Shown piece by piece: positions 10,571 to 19,633 of a stretch of DNA of 64,000 nt. Position 1 is the first letter of the stretch, and the number at the start of each line of letters is the position of its first letter. The stretch lies in assembly GCF_014863355.1 (NCBI RefSeq), contig NZ_JACZEP010000001.1, forward strand, positions 1,488,001 through 1,552,000, read 5' to 3'. Made by a program: the position numbers and the translations under genes. The stretch is from Aminobacter carboxidus. Lineage in GTDB: Bacteria > Pseudomonadota > Alphaproteobacteria > Rhizobiales > Rhizobiaceae. The notes beneath the pieces were generated by a model, which worked only from the letters and a program-made list of their open reading frames with translations, searched no databases and had not been told where the DNA came from.

Positions 10571-11577
10571 GCCGGCACTCCTTCCTTGCTATGTCCTGAT
10601 TTGCCTGTCACCAGCACGACCTTGCCCTTGACGGCGCGCTCCATGACGACGTCGAGCGCTTCGGCGAAGCGATCGAGCGGATATTCGGCCGAGATATGCG
10701 GCCTGAGCTTGCCCTTGGCGAACCAGTCCATCAGCTCGCCGATGTTTTCGGCATTCTTCTCCGGCGCCGAGCGCGCATAGGCGCCCCAGAACACACCAAT
10801 TAACGCCGACTGCTTGAGCAGCAAAAGGTTGAGCGCGATCTTGGGGATGTCACCGGCGGCAAAGCCGATCACCAGCAGACGGCCGAAAAGTGCCAGACCA
10901 CGCACCGCCGTTTCCGTCATGCCGCCGCCGACAGGATCGTAGACCACGTCGACGCCCTGCCCGTCGGTCAGTTCCTTGAGCCGCTGGCGAAGGTCCTCGG
11001 TCGAATAGTTGATCGTCTCGTCGGCCCCGTATTCGCGGCATAGCGCCAGCTTCTCGTCGCTGGAGGCGGCAGCAATGACGCGCGCACCCATCTGCTTGCC
11101 GAGCTCGACTGCTGTCAGCCCGACACCGCCGGCAGCGCCGAGAACCAGCAGCGTTTCGCCCGGCTTGATCTGCGCACGATCCTTGAGGGCATGGTGCGAC
11201 GTGGCATAGGTGATCAAGAAGCCGGCGGCCTCGACGAAGCTCATCTCGGCGGGGATCGGAAACACCTTCCAGGCGTCGACCGCGACCTGTTCGCCATAGC
11301 CACCGATGCCGGCAAAGGCCAACACGCGCGCCCCGGCCTTCAGACGCTCGACACCATCGCCGACCGCGACGATGACACCAGCAGCTTCACTGCCCGGCGT
11401 GAAGGGCAGCTCGGGCTTGGTCTGGTACTTGCCCTCGACCATCAGGCCGTCGAAGAAATTGATGCCGCATGCCTCGATGCGGATCACCACCTGGCCCGGC
11501 TTAACCACTGGTTCCGGGATCTGTTCGATGCTGAGCTCCGCCCTTGGGGCGAACTCCCTGCAGATCACTGCCTTCAT
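10567..11577 (-). CDS. NADPH:quinone oxidoreductase / zinc-free MDR family protein
   Basis: The 336-residue protein is a medium-chain dehydrogenase/reductase of the quinone-oxidoreductase branch: GINFFDGLMVEGKY near the N-terminus, the nucleotide motif GAAGGVGLTAVELGKQMGA, and no structural or catalytic zinc cysteine cluster. It probably reduces an enone, enoyl thioester or quinone with NADPH. It is the first gene of the minus-strand operon that ends at 3602 and overlaps the FadB-like gene by ATGA. A copy of the island element lies 84 bp upstream. Confidence 0.9.
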   Translation of the reverse strand: MKAVICREFAPRAELSIEQIPEPVVKPGQVVIRIEACGINFFDGLMVEGKYQTKPELPFTPGSEAAGVIVAVGDGVERLKAGARVLAFAGIGGYGEQVAVDAWKVFPIPAEMSFVEAAGFLITYATSHHALKDRAQIKPGETLLVLGAAGGVGLTAVELGKQMGARVIAAASSDEKLALCREYGADETINYSTEDLRQRLKELTDGQGVDVVYDPVGGGMTETAVRGLALFGRLLVIGFAAGDIPKIALNLLLLKQSALIGVFWGAYARSAPEKNAENIGELMDWFAKGKLRPHISAEYPLDRFAEALDVVMERAVKGKVVLVTGKSGHSKEGVPA

Positions 11578-11661
11578 TTCGATACGCCGCTTGTTGCTGC
11601 CATTTCGGCACTGCCAATTTCTTCAATCGAAGCAAGGAATGGGACAGGGGCAGACCGCTAA

Positions 11662-11681
11662 CATCGTCTGATGGGACTAGT
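11662..11681 (-). promoter_or_regulatory. island regulon element, copy 2
   Basis: Read toward the 11577 gene it is ACTAGTCCCATCAGACGATG. It lies 84 bp before that ATG and is back to back with copy 3 in the same 226-bp divergent region. Confidence 0.6.
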
Positions 11682-11731
11682 CACAAGGCTGCAGGTATTT
11701 TGGCCGCCAAGCCGCTGAAATGTCCGGCAAT

Positions 11732-11751
11732 CTTAGTCCCTTCGGACGATG
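11732..11751 (+). promoter_or_regulatory. island regulon element, copy 3
   Basis: The plus strand reads CTTAGTCCCTTCGGACGATG, with a perfect GTCC/GGAC dyad around a 4-base spacer. It ends 52 bp before the ATG of the plus-strand SDR at 11804. Its orientation is inverted relative to copy 2, matching the inverted gene direction. Confidence 0.65.
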
Positions 11752-11803
11752 TTGAAGGCGCCCGGGCGCGCAGGTTCGCGGCTACAGTTTCGAGGAGATC
11801 ATC

Positions 11804-12559
11804 ATGGCCCGTCTGGCAGGCAAAGTGGCATTCATTACAGGCGCGACCGGCGGCATCGGCGAGACCGCGGCGCGGCTCTTTGCACGTGAAGGCGCCAAGG
11901 TGGCGGTGGCCGGCCGCAGCCGCGACAAGGGCGAAGCCATCGCCTCCTCTATCAATGCTTCGGGAGGCGCAGCACTCTATGTCGAGACAGACGTCACCGA
12001 GCCTGACAGCGTCGAGGCTGCGTTCAGGATGGTGATGGAAAGCTGGGGTCGGCTCGACGTGCTCTACAACAACGCCGGCGGCTCGAGTTCTGCCGACGGC
12101 CCGGTGACGGTTGCGCCGTTCGAGGAATTCTGGCGCTGCATCAAGCTCGACCTGTTCGGCACCTGGGTCTGCTGCCGCAACGCGATTCCGCTGATGCAGC
12201 AATCGGGCGGCGGATCGATCATCAATTGCTCGTCGATCGTCGGCGCCATGGGCATCCCCAACCGCGACGCCTACTCGGCGGCCAAGGGCGGCGTCATCTC
12301 GCTCACCCGCTCCATGGCAGTGGAATTCGCCAAGGATAATATCCGCGTCAACGTGCTGGTGCCGGGCGCGGTCGCCACCGACCGTGTGCTCGGCTTCTTC
12401 GAGCGTGAACCGCATCTCAAGGCACAGTTCGACGCCTATCTGCTCGGTATCGCCGAACCCATCGATGTCGCCAATGCAGCGCTGTACCTGGCTTCGGACG
12501 AATCGCGGAAGATGACCGGTCACCAGTTGCCCATCGACGGCGGCATCCTGATTTCGTGA
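11804..12559 (+). CDS. SDR family oxidoreductase
   Basis: This 251-residue classical SDR has TGATGGIGE as cofactor loop, NNAGG, the catalytic Ser in NCSSIVG and Tyr-x3-Lys in AYSAAKGG, and ends with LPIDGGILIS. GAGGAG lies 6 bases before ATG. The N-terminal VAGRSR after the second strand has arginines that would suit NADP(H), but this is not decisive. It is followed by an acyl-CoA synthetase gene 104 bp downstream, probably in one transcript driven from the element at 11732. Likely role: oxidation of a hydroxyl group on the substrate or an intermediate. Confidence 0.92.
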   Translation: MARLAGKVAFITGATGGIGETAARLFAREGAKVAVAGRSRDKGEAIASSINASGGAALYVETDVTEPDSVEAAFRMVMESWGRLDVLYNNAGGSSSADGPVTVAPFEEFWRCIKLDLFGTWVCCRNAIPLMQQSGGGSIINCSSIVGAMGIPNRDAYSAAKGGVISLTRSMAVEFAKDNIRVNVLVPGAVATDRVLGFFEREPHLKAQFDAYLLGIAEPIDVANAALYLASDESRKMTGHQLPIDGGILIS

Positions 12560-12663
12560 CCGGCGCGCCCGGACTGGCTTAGTCTGTGCAGACGATGCCC
12601 GCTTTCGCGGGCAAGTTCTCTAGTCGCCACGGAATCCCAATTTCGACTGCAGGAAATACGAGT

Positions 12664-14202
12664 ATGGAAATCCTGAGCCAGGTGCTGGCGCGGAACGCAC
12701 GGCTGATCGGCGAGCGCAACTTCATCGTCACCGACAAGGCGACGATCACCTATGAGCGCTTCGCCGAACTGACGGCACAGCTGGCAAATGTGCTCAAGGC
12801 GCGCGGCGTGGCCAAGGGTGACCGCGTCGGGCTCTATCTGCCGAGCACGCCGATGATGGCCATCGGCTTCTGGGCCTGTCAGCGCCTCGGCGCGATCCCA
12901 GCCCCGCTCAGCGCCATGTTCCGCCACGCCGAGCTGCGCAAGATCGTTGCCCAGACCGGAATGAAGGCGCTCGTCGCTGACAGCTCGACCTGGCCCTATT
13001 TTTCCGAGATCAGGGCCGAGTTTGCCGATCTCGCCCATTGCCTGGTCGTTTCGGGCGACGGCAGCACTGACGACCTCACCTCGCTGATGGCCACAGCACC
13101 CGCGACATTCGAAGACGTTGCCTGCCATATCGACGACATCTGCGCCCTGTTCTTCACCTCCGGCACTACCGGTGCGCCCAAGGGTGCCGCGCAATCGCAG
13201 TTCAACCAGTGCTCGACGCTGCGCGACATGATGGTGTCGCACCGCACGCGCTTTGCCGAGGAAGTCTATCTCTGCGCCGTGCCGCTGTTCACCAATTTCG
13301 GCCTGACGGTGACGCTCAACCTCTGCCTCTATACCGGCGGCACCATCGTGTTGCACGAGCGCTGGGACACCCAGCGTGTGCTTTCCGACATCGGCGAATA
13401 CAAGGCGACCTATTTCGGCGGCACGCCGACCATGTATGTCTACATGGTCAACGAGGTCGATCCAGCCAGGCACGACCTGTCGTCGCTGCGCATCTGCACG
13501 ACAGGCGGATCGCCGGTGCCGCAGCCGGTCATTCGCCGCTTCGAGGAACTCTCCGGTGCCCGGGTGACCCAAGTCTACGGCTCGACAGAAACCAGCGGCC
13601 AGAACGTCATGGAACCCACTGCTGGCATCCGCAAGCCAGGCTCAGCCGGCTTGCCTGTCGGCAGCTCGCGCATTTCGATCGTCGACGACGAAGGCAACGC
13701 CGTGCCGCAGGGCGAGATCGGCGAGGTCATTATCTCCGGTGATTGCGTCGCTCAAGGCTACTGGATGGACGAAAAGGCATCAGCCGAGGCCTTCGGCAAT
13801 GGCGGCTGGAAGTCGGGCGATCTCGGCTATGTCGACGAGGATGGCTACCTGTTCATCGTCGACCGCAAGAAGGACGTCATCATCGCCGGCGGCCACAATG
13901 TCTATCCGCTCGAGATCGAGGCGCTGCTCTACAAGCACCCGGCGGTCGCCATGTGCGCGGTGGTCGGCGCACCCGACGAAAGCAAGGGTGAAATCCCGGT
14001 CGCCGTCGTCGTCAGGGCTGTGGGGCATGACGCGACGGCGGAAGATCTCATCCGTTACTGCCGCGAAAGTCTTGCCGCCTACAAAGCCCCGCGCGCCGTC
14101 CACTTCATCGACAACATGCCCGTCGAGGCGGCCAAGATTCGCAAGCGCGAACTGGTGCTGGCGCTGCGCGAGAACCGTCTGGGCGATTTCAGGAACAGGT
14201 AG
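12664..14202 (+). CDS. AMP-dependent acyl-CoA synthetase (AMP-binding)
   Basis: This 512-residue ANL-superfamily enzyme has the P-loop FFTSGTTGAPKGA, the adenine motif YGSTETSG, the hinge region KSGDLGYVDEDGYLFIVDRKKD, the A8 motif GGHNVYPLEIE, and a C-terminal lysine in AAKIRKREL that would catalyse adenylation. It activates a carboxylic acid to an acyl-CoA. I chose ATG 12664 (MEILSQVLARNARL) over upstream in-frame starts because AGGA precedes it and the conserved family N-terminus begins there. It is convergent with the SDR ending at 14290; the 87-bp gap shows no clear terminator. Confidence 0.92.
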   Translation: MEILSQVLARNARLIGERNFIVTDKATITYERFAELTAQLANVLKARGVAKGDRVGLYLPSTPMMAIGFWACQRLGAIPAPLSAMFRHAELRKIVAQTGMKALVADSSTWPYFSEIRAEFADLAHCLVVSGDGSTDDLTSLMATAPATFEDVACHIDDICALFFTSGTTGAPKGAAQSQFNQCSTLRDMMVSHRTRFAEEVYLCAVPLFTNFGLTVTLNLCLYTGGTIVLHERWDTQRVLSDIGEYKATYFGGTPTMYVYMVNEVDPARHDLSSLRICTTGGSPVPQPVIRRFEELSGARVTQVYGSTETSGQNVMEPTAGIRKPGSAGLPVGSSRISIVDDEGNAVPQGEIGEVIISGDCVAQGYWMDEKASAEAFGNGGWKSGDLGYVDEDGYLFIVDRKKDVIIAGGHNVYPLEIEALLYKHPAVAMCAVVGAPDESKGEIPVAVVVRAVGHDATAEDLIRYCRESLAAYKAPRAVHFIDNMPVEAAKIRKRELVLALRENRLGDFRNR

Positions 14203-14289
14203 AGGCTGGGACCAACTAAATAAACTGGCCGCGCATACGCGTCCATCTATTGCGAACCAGGCCGGTTGTCCGCACTTAGTTCAGCCAAT

Positions 14290-15075
14290 TCAGGCCGTCG
14301 CAACGTCTCCAGCACCGCCGAAGGCGCTCCAGCCACCGTCGACCGGCAGCACCGTTCCGGTGATGTAGGAGGCCCAGTCGGACAGCAGGAACACCGACGC
14401 CTTCGCCATTTCCTCCGGCAGCGCCAGCCGACCGAGCGGCGTTCGTCGTTCCAGAATCGTCGGGTCGAGCGCCTTGCGTTCGAGCAGCGCCTGCACCATC
14501 GGCGTGCGCGTATAGGCCGGCGCGATCGCGTTGACGCGGATCCCTGAAGGTCCCCATTCGCAGGCCAGCGTCTGCGTCAGATGGTTGATGCCAGCCTTGG
14601 CCGCAGCATAGGCCGAGCGCCTGGGAAAGCCGCCAAGCCCGACGATCGACGACACATTGACGATGGCGCCGCGCTTCTGCGCCAGCATCGGCCGCGACGT
14701 AGCCCGGCACATCAAATAGGTGCCGCGCAGATTGACGTCGATGACACGCTGCCAGCGCTCCACTGACTGCTCGTGCACTGGCACAAGATCGTCGCCGATG
14801 CCGGCTGAGTTGAACACGAGGTCGAGCCCGCCGAGCACTGCGATCGCTTCCCCTGCCATGCGTTCGGCATCCGCTTCGCTGGCGACGTCACCCTGGGCGA
14901 CACCGGCCGCGCCAACACGCTGTGCCGCCGGATCGAGTTGTTCGCGGTTGAGGTCGGCAATGACCACGCGTGCGCCGAGATCCGACAGCAGCTTTGCCAC
15001 CGTTTCGCCAATGCCGCTGGCGCCGCCAGTCACCAGCACCCGCTTGCCGTCAAACCTGATCGCGGGCGCGCTCAT
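14290..15075 (-). CDS. SDR family oxidoreductase
   Basis: This 261-residue classical SDR has TGGASGIGE, a downstream acidic residue (VIADLNRE) favouring NAD, NSAGIGD, Ser in NVSSIVG and Tyr-x3-Lys in AYAAAKAG, and VDGGWSAFG at the end. ATG 15075 overlaps the stop of the preceding SDR gene (ATGA). It is the last gene of the transporter operon that starts at 20830, so it likely oxidises the imported compound or an early intermediate. Confidence 0.9.
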   Translation of the reverse strand: MSAPAIRFDGKRVLVTGGASGIGETVAKLLSDLGARVVIADLNREQLDPAAQRVGAAGVAQGDVASEADAERMAGEAIAVLGGLDLVFNSAGIGDDLVPVHEQSVERWQRVIDVNLRGTYLMCRATSRPMLAQKRGAIVNVSSIVGLGGFPRRSAYAAAKAGINHLTQTLACEWGPSGIRVNAIAPAYTRTPMVQALLERKALDPTILERRTPLGRLALPEEMAKASVFLLSDWASYITGTVLPVDGGWSAFGGAGDVATA

Positions 15076-15827
15076 GCGTCGGGATCCCCGCCGTCTTCGA
15101 CGTCCTGCTTGAAGTGGAAGTCCGGCTCCCACTCCTCGCGCGGCTGCACGTGCAGCTTCCAGTAGGCGGCGGCCACGAGATCGTGGTCATAGGGCGATCC
15201 GGCCTGCATCGTGCCGTGGATGGCGACGGTCGTGACATGGATACCGGCGGGGGACAGCTCCTTCTCCAGCGAATGTCCGAGGCTGCGCAGGGCTGCCTTG
15301 CCGAGCGAGGTCACGCCCCATTCGATCCAGGGCCCGAAGGCAAGCACGCCGCCGGTGAGCAGGATCGTGCCGCGCCCACGCGCGAACATCCCTGGCACTA
15401 CTGCCTGCGCCGCATGCAGCGCACCGGCCACGTTCGTCCTGAAGGCGTCGACGACGTAGTCGACGCTGGCTGCTTCGCCGTGCGACGTCCAGCCGTCGGC
15501 AGTGCCATATTTTACCTCGCCCAGTCGCGACGGCGTGACGAACCGCGCCGGCTCGACGATGGCGGCATTGTAGATCAGCGCCTCGGCATCGCCATGCCGC
15601 TCGCGGATCGCCGCATGGACATGGTCCATATCTTCGGGTTTGCCGGCGTCACCGACGAAACCGGCGACATCGAGCCCTTCGGCCCCCAGTTCCTGCTCGT
15701 AGCGCGCAATCGCCTCGACGCGGCGGCCGACGAAGGCGACACGATGGCCCTCGCGCGCGAACTTCTTCACAAGCGCCTGGCCAAGGCCCGGCCCCATGCC
15801 GATGACGACAGTTGACGGCGCGCTCAT
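15072..15827 (-). CDS. SDR-fold protein lacking the catalytic Tyr and Ser
   Basis: The 251-residue protein has a Rossmann N-terminus (VVIGMGPGLGQALVKKFAREG) and the SDR secondary-structure pattern, with IYNAAI in place of NNAG. At the active site the Ser position is Thr (LLTGG, about 158) and the Tyr position, four residues before Lys177 (TSLGK), is Thr173. Classical SDR chemistry is therefore doubtful; it may be a binding or regulatory SDR or a divergent reductase. Its ATG 15827 overlaps the stop of the fused permease gene (ATGA), and its stop overlaps the next SDR, so it is made as part of the transporter operon. Confidence 0.82.
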   Translation of the reverse strand: MSAPSTVVIGMGPGLGQALVKKFAREGHRVAFVGRRVEAIARYEQELGAEGLDVAGFVGDAGKPEDMDHVHAAIRERHGDAEALIYNAAIVEPARFVTPSRLGEVKYGTADGWTSHGEAASVDYVVDAFRTNVAGALHAAQAVVPGMFARGRGTILLTGGVLAFGPWIEWGVTSLGKAALRSLGHSLEKELSPAGIHVTTVAIHGTMQAGSPYDHDLVAAAYWKLHVQPREEWEPDFHFKQDVEDGGDPDA

Positions 15828-17772
15828 TGCGCCACCTTGATTCTGGTCGTGGCCTCGGATCGGTCGGCCGTCTGCTGGACCTTGCGCTCGGCGCGGTTCG
15901 CCAGGAATTCCTCCAAAGTGCCGATGATGCCCTTGCGCAGGAACAGCACGCAGAGCACGAAGATGATGCCCTGCACCACCACGACCCAGGCACCGAGGGT
16001 GGCCAGCTCGCGCTGCAGCGTCACCAGCACCGCCGCACCGACCACCGGCCCGAGCAGCGTGCCGACGCCGCCGATCAGCGTCATCAGCAGCACGTCGGCC
16101 GAGGTCATGAAGAACACGTCGGCCAGCGACGCCAGCTGGAAGATGATCGCCTTGAGAGCCCCCGCGACACCCGACAGCATCGCCGACAGGGTGAAGGCGA
16201 TCAGCTTGAAACGGTCGGTCGAATAGCCGAGCGAAATGGCGCGCGGCTCGTTCTCGCGGATCGACTTCAGCGTTTGGCCGAAGGGCGAATGGATGATGCG
16301 GTAGACGAAGGCGAAGCCGACCAGGAACACCGCGAGCGTCACGAAATACATGTTCAGCGTGTTGGAGAGGTCGATGACGCCGAACAGCGTGCCGCGCGGC
16401 ACCGACTGGATGCCGTCCTCGCCATGGGTCCACGGCGCCTGCACCGCGTAGAAATAGATGATCTGCGCCAGCGCCAGCGTGATCATGGCGAAATAGAGCC
16501 CCTGCCGGCGGATCGCTAGCCAGCCGAACAACGCGCCGATGGCGGTTGCCACCACCACGCCCAAGAGAATGCAGAGCTCGGTCGGCAGGCCCCAGGCGGC
16601 AGCGGCATGCGCCGTCACATAAGCCGACGCTCCGTAGAAGGCGGCATGGCCGAAGGCGAGGAGGCCGACGTAACCGAAGATCAGATTGTAGGCGAGTGCA
16701 AACAGCGCCAGCACCAGGATCTTCATGCCCATGACGGGATAGACGAGGAACGGCAGCGCCACGCCGCCAACCGTGAAGATCGCAAGCCACAGGCGGCCGT
16801 TCTCAAGGAAACTGCCACTCCGTCCCGACGAGACGTCGGCGACGGAGTGGCTCGTCGTTTCCTTGCCGAACAGGCCGGCCGGGCGGAAGATCAGGACAAG
16901 CGCCATGATGATGAAGATCACCGTTGCCGATGCCTGCGGGTAAAAGACCTTAGTCAGACCTTCGATCACGCCGAGCATCAGGCCGGAGACGATGGCGCCG
17001 AAGATCGAGCCCATGCCACCGATGACCACGACCGCGAAGATGGTGATGATGATGCCCTGCCCCATCTGCGGACTGACCTGGTAGATCGGGGCTGCCATGA
17101 CGCCGGCGAAACCGGCAAGGCCGACGCCGAAGGCATAGGTCAGCATCAGCAGGCGCGGCACGTTGATACCGAAAGCGCGGACGAGATCGGGATTTTCGGT
17201 CGCGGCCCGGAGGTAGGAGCCGAGCTTGGTTCGCTCGACCATGTACCAGGTGCCGAAGCAGACGACGATTGCCGCGGCGATCACCCAGGCGCGGTAGATC
17301 GGCAGGAACATGAATCCGAGATTGATGCCGCCTTTCAGAGACTCCGGCACGCCGTACATCTGGCCGGCGGCACCGTAATAGACGTTGAAGGCACCCTCGA
17401 TTGCCATGGCGAGGCCGACGGTCAAAAGCAGGCCGTAGGCATGGTCGAGGTCGTAGACGCGGCGGATGAAAATGCGCTCCATCAGCGCGCCGATGACGGC
17501 GACCACCAGCGGAACGATGACCAGCGCCCACCAGTAGCCGATCGACGGCAGGCCGAGGCCGGGAAACAACTCGGGCAGGCGCATGAGATACCACGCCCCG
17601 AATGCGCCCAGCATGTATTGCGCGCCATGGACGAAGTTGCCGATGCGCAACATGCCGAAGATGATCGCCACGCCGAGGCTCATCATGGCGTAGAACGCGC
17701 CGTTGATGAGGCCGACGAGAAGCTGGCCGAAAAGCAGTGCCGGCGGAACGCCAATGAGGTCCATCATGGCCA

Positions 17773-17776
<4 letters not shown>
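15824..17776 (-). CDS. fused branched-chain amino acid-type ABC permease (LivH-LivM fusion)
   Basis: The 650-residue membrane protein contains both permeases of a HAAT-type importer. Residues about 10-300 are LivH-like (GLINGAFYAMMSLGVAIIFGML, VVIGGMGSIFGAIVSG), then a short hydrophilic linker near 310-325, then a LivM-like half (NLIFGYVGLLAFGHAAFYGASAY, TLIGGVGTLLGPVVGAA). LivH and LivM are normally separate proteins of about 290 and 320-350 residues, so this is a full-length fusion. It overlaps the ATPase gene upstream and an SDR downstream. It would form the inner-membrane channel for the ligand bound by the 20830 binding protein. Confidence 0.93.
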
Positions 17777-18478
<702 letters not shown>

Positions 18479-18486
<8 letters not shown>

Positions 18487-19258
18487 CTGCGCCACCGATA
18501 TAGGCTTCGATTACGCGCGGGTCGCGCGACACGGTCTCGTAGTTGCCTTCGGCGAGCACGCGTCCCTGCGCCAGCACGGTGATGGTGTCGGAAAGGGCAG
18601 CAACCACCGACAGATTGTGCTCGACCATCAGGATGGTGCGGTCGGCGGAAACCTTGCGGATCAGTTCGGCGATGCGATCGACATCCTCGTGGCCCATGCC
18701 CGAGGTCGGCTCGTCGAGCAGCAGCATCTCGGGGTCGAGCGCCAGTGTGGTGGCGATCTCGAGCGCGCGCTTGCGCCCGTATGGCAGGTTGACTGCGACG
18801 TGATCGCGATAGTTGAGCATGCCGACGGAATCGAGCAACTCGTCGATGCGGTCGTTGAGCACGCCAAGCGTGCGTTCGCTTTGCCAGAAGCGGTAGGAGG
18901 TACCAGTCGGCCGCTGAAGCGCCATGCGCACGTTTTCGCGCACGCTCATGCGCGGAAACACCGCCGAGATCTGGAACGATCGGACAATGCCCTTGCGCGC
19001 CACCTCTTCAGGCTTCAGGGCGGTGATGTCCTCGCCATTGTAGCGGATCGTGCCTTCGCTCGGCGCAAGGAACTTGGTGATCAAGTTGAAGGTCGTCGTC
19101 TTGCCAGCACCATTGGGGCCGATCAGGGCGTGGATGGTATTGCGCCGGACCTTGAGGTCGACGTCCTTCACGGCGGCGAAGCCGTAGAAATACCGGCTCA
19201 GTCCGGACGCCTCGATGATGTAGTCGTCCGCAGTGCCTTGTTGCACCTTGTCCTCCAC
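18479..19258 (-). CDS. HAAT-type ABC transporter ATP-binding protein (LivG-like)
   Basis: The 259-residue ATPase has Walker A GPNGAGKTT, the LivG-type insertion after it (RNTIHALI ... RNVRMALQRPTG), the signature region LPYGRKRALEIATTLA, and Walker B MLLLDEPTSGM. The signature LSGGQ is replaced by LPYGR, a common LivG variant. It ends with RVIEAYIGG, the characteristic LivG C-terminus. It is cotranscribed with the small DUF1330-like gene upstream and LivF downstream. Confidence 0.93.
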
Positions 19259-19291
19259 GTTCTCTAGGAAATGCGCGGCACGGGTCGCCCG

Positions 19292-19576
19292 TCATGCGTC
19301 GACGAGAATGCCCTTGCCGCATGATGCCAGCTGCCGCAGCGCCACCACGTTCTGGTAGTCGGCCGAATGGTAGAAGCGCCGGGCATCCTCGGCGGTCGGA
19401 AACTCGACCACCGAGATCGACGCCGGCCGCCAGCCGCCTTCGAGGCTTTCGATGCGATCGCTCGACAAGACGAAACGCCCGCCGCTGGCGGCCATGATCG
19501 GGCCCGCAACCTCGCGGTAATGCGCCCAGGCGACCTCGTCGGTGACCTCGATCTCGAAGATCAGATAGCCGGGCAC
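19292..19576 (-). CDS. DUF1330 family small protein
   Basis: This 94-residue alpha/beta-barrel-like protein starts PGYLIFEIEVTD and contains HYREVAGPIMAASGGRFVL and VVEFPTAEDARRFYHSADY, the typical DUF1330/EthD-related core of about 95 residues. GTG 19576 is preceded by GGGAG at 7-base spacing. An in-frame ATG at 19627 would start inside the strong intercistronic hairpin and is less likely. It sits between the binding-protein and ATPase genes of a transporter operon, an unusual place. Its function is not known; relatives are dimeric proteins binding small ligands. Confidence 0.75.
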   Translation of the reverse strand: MPGYLIFEIEVTDEVAWAHYREVAGPIMAASGGRFVLSSDRIESLEGGWRPASISVVEFPTAEDARRFYHSADYQNVVALRQLASCGKGILVDA

Positions 19577-19597
19577 GTCGTTGCTCCCACCAGTCGA

Positions 19598-19627
19598 ATG
19601 CCGGACCGCGAAATGGCGGTCCGGCAT
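19598..19627 (-). other. perfect 12-bp intercistronic hairpin
   Basis: Arms 19598-19609 (atgccggaccgc) and 19616-19627 are exact reverse complements around a 6-base loop. It follows the solute-binding protein stop directly and has no T-run. Such hairpins often protect the 3' end of a highly expressed binding-protein message or attenuate the downstream transporter genes (inference). Confidence 0.6.
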
Positions 19628-19633
19628 CGAGGA

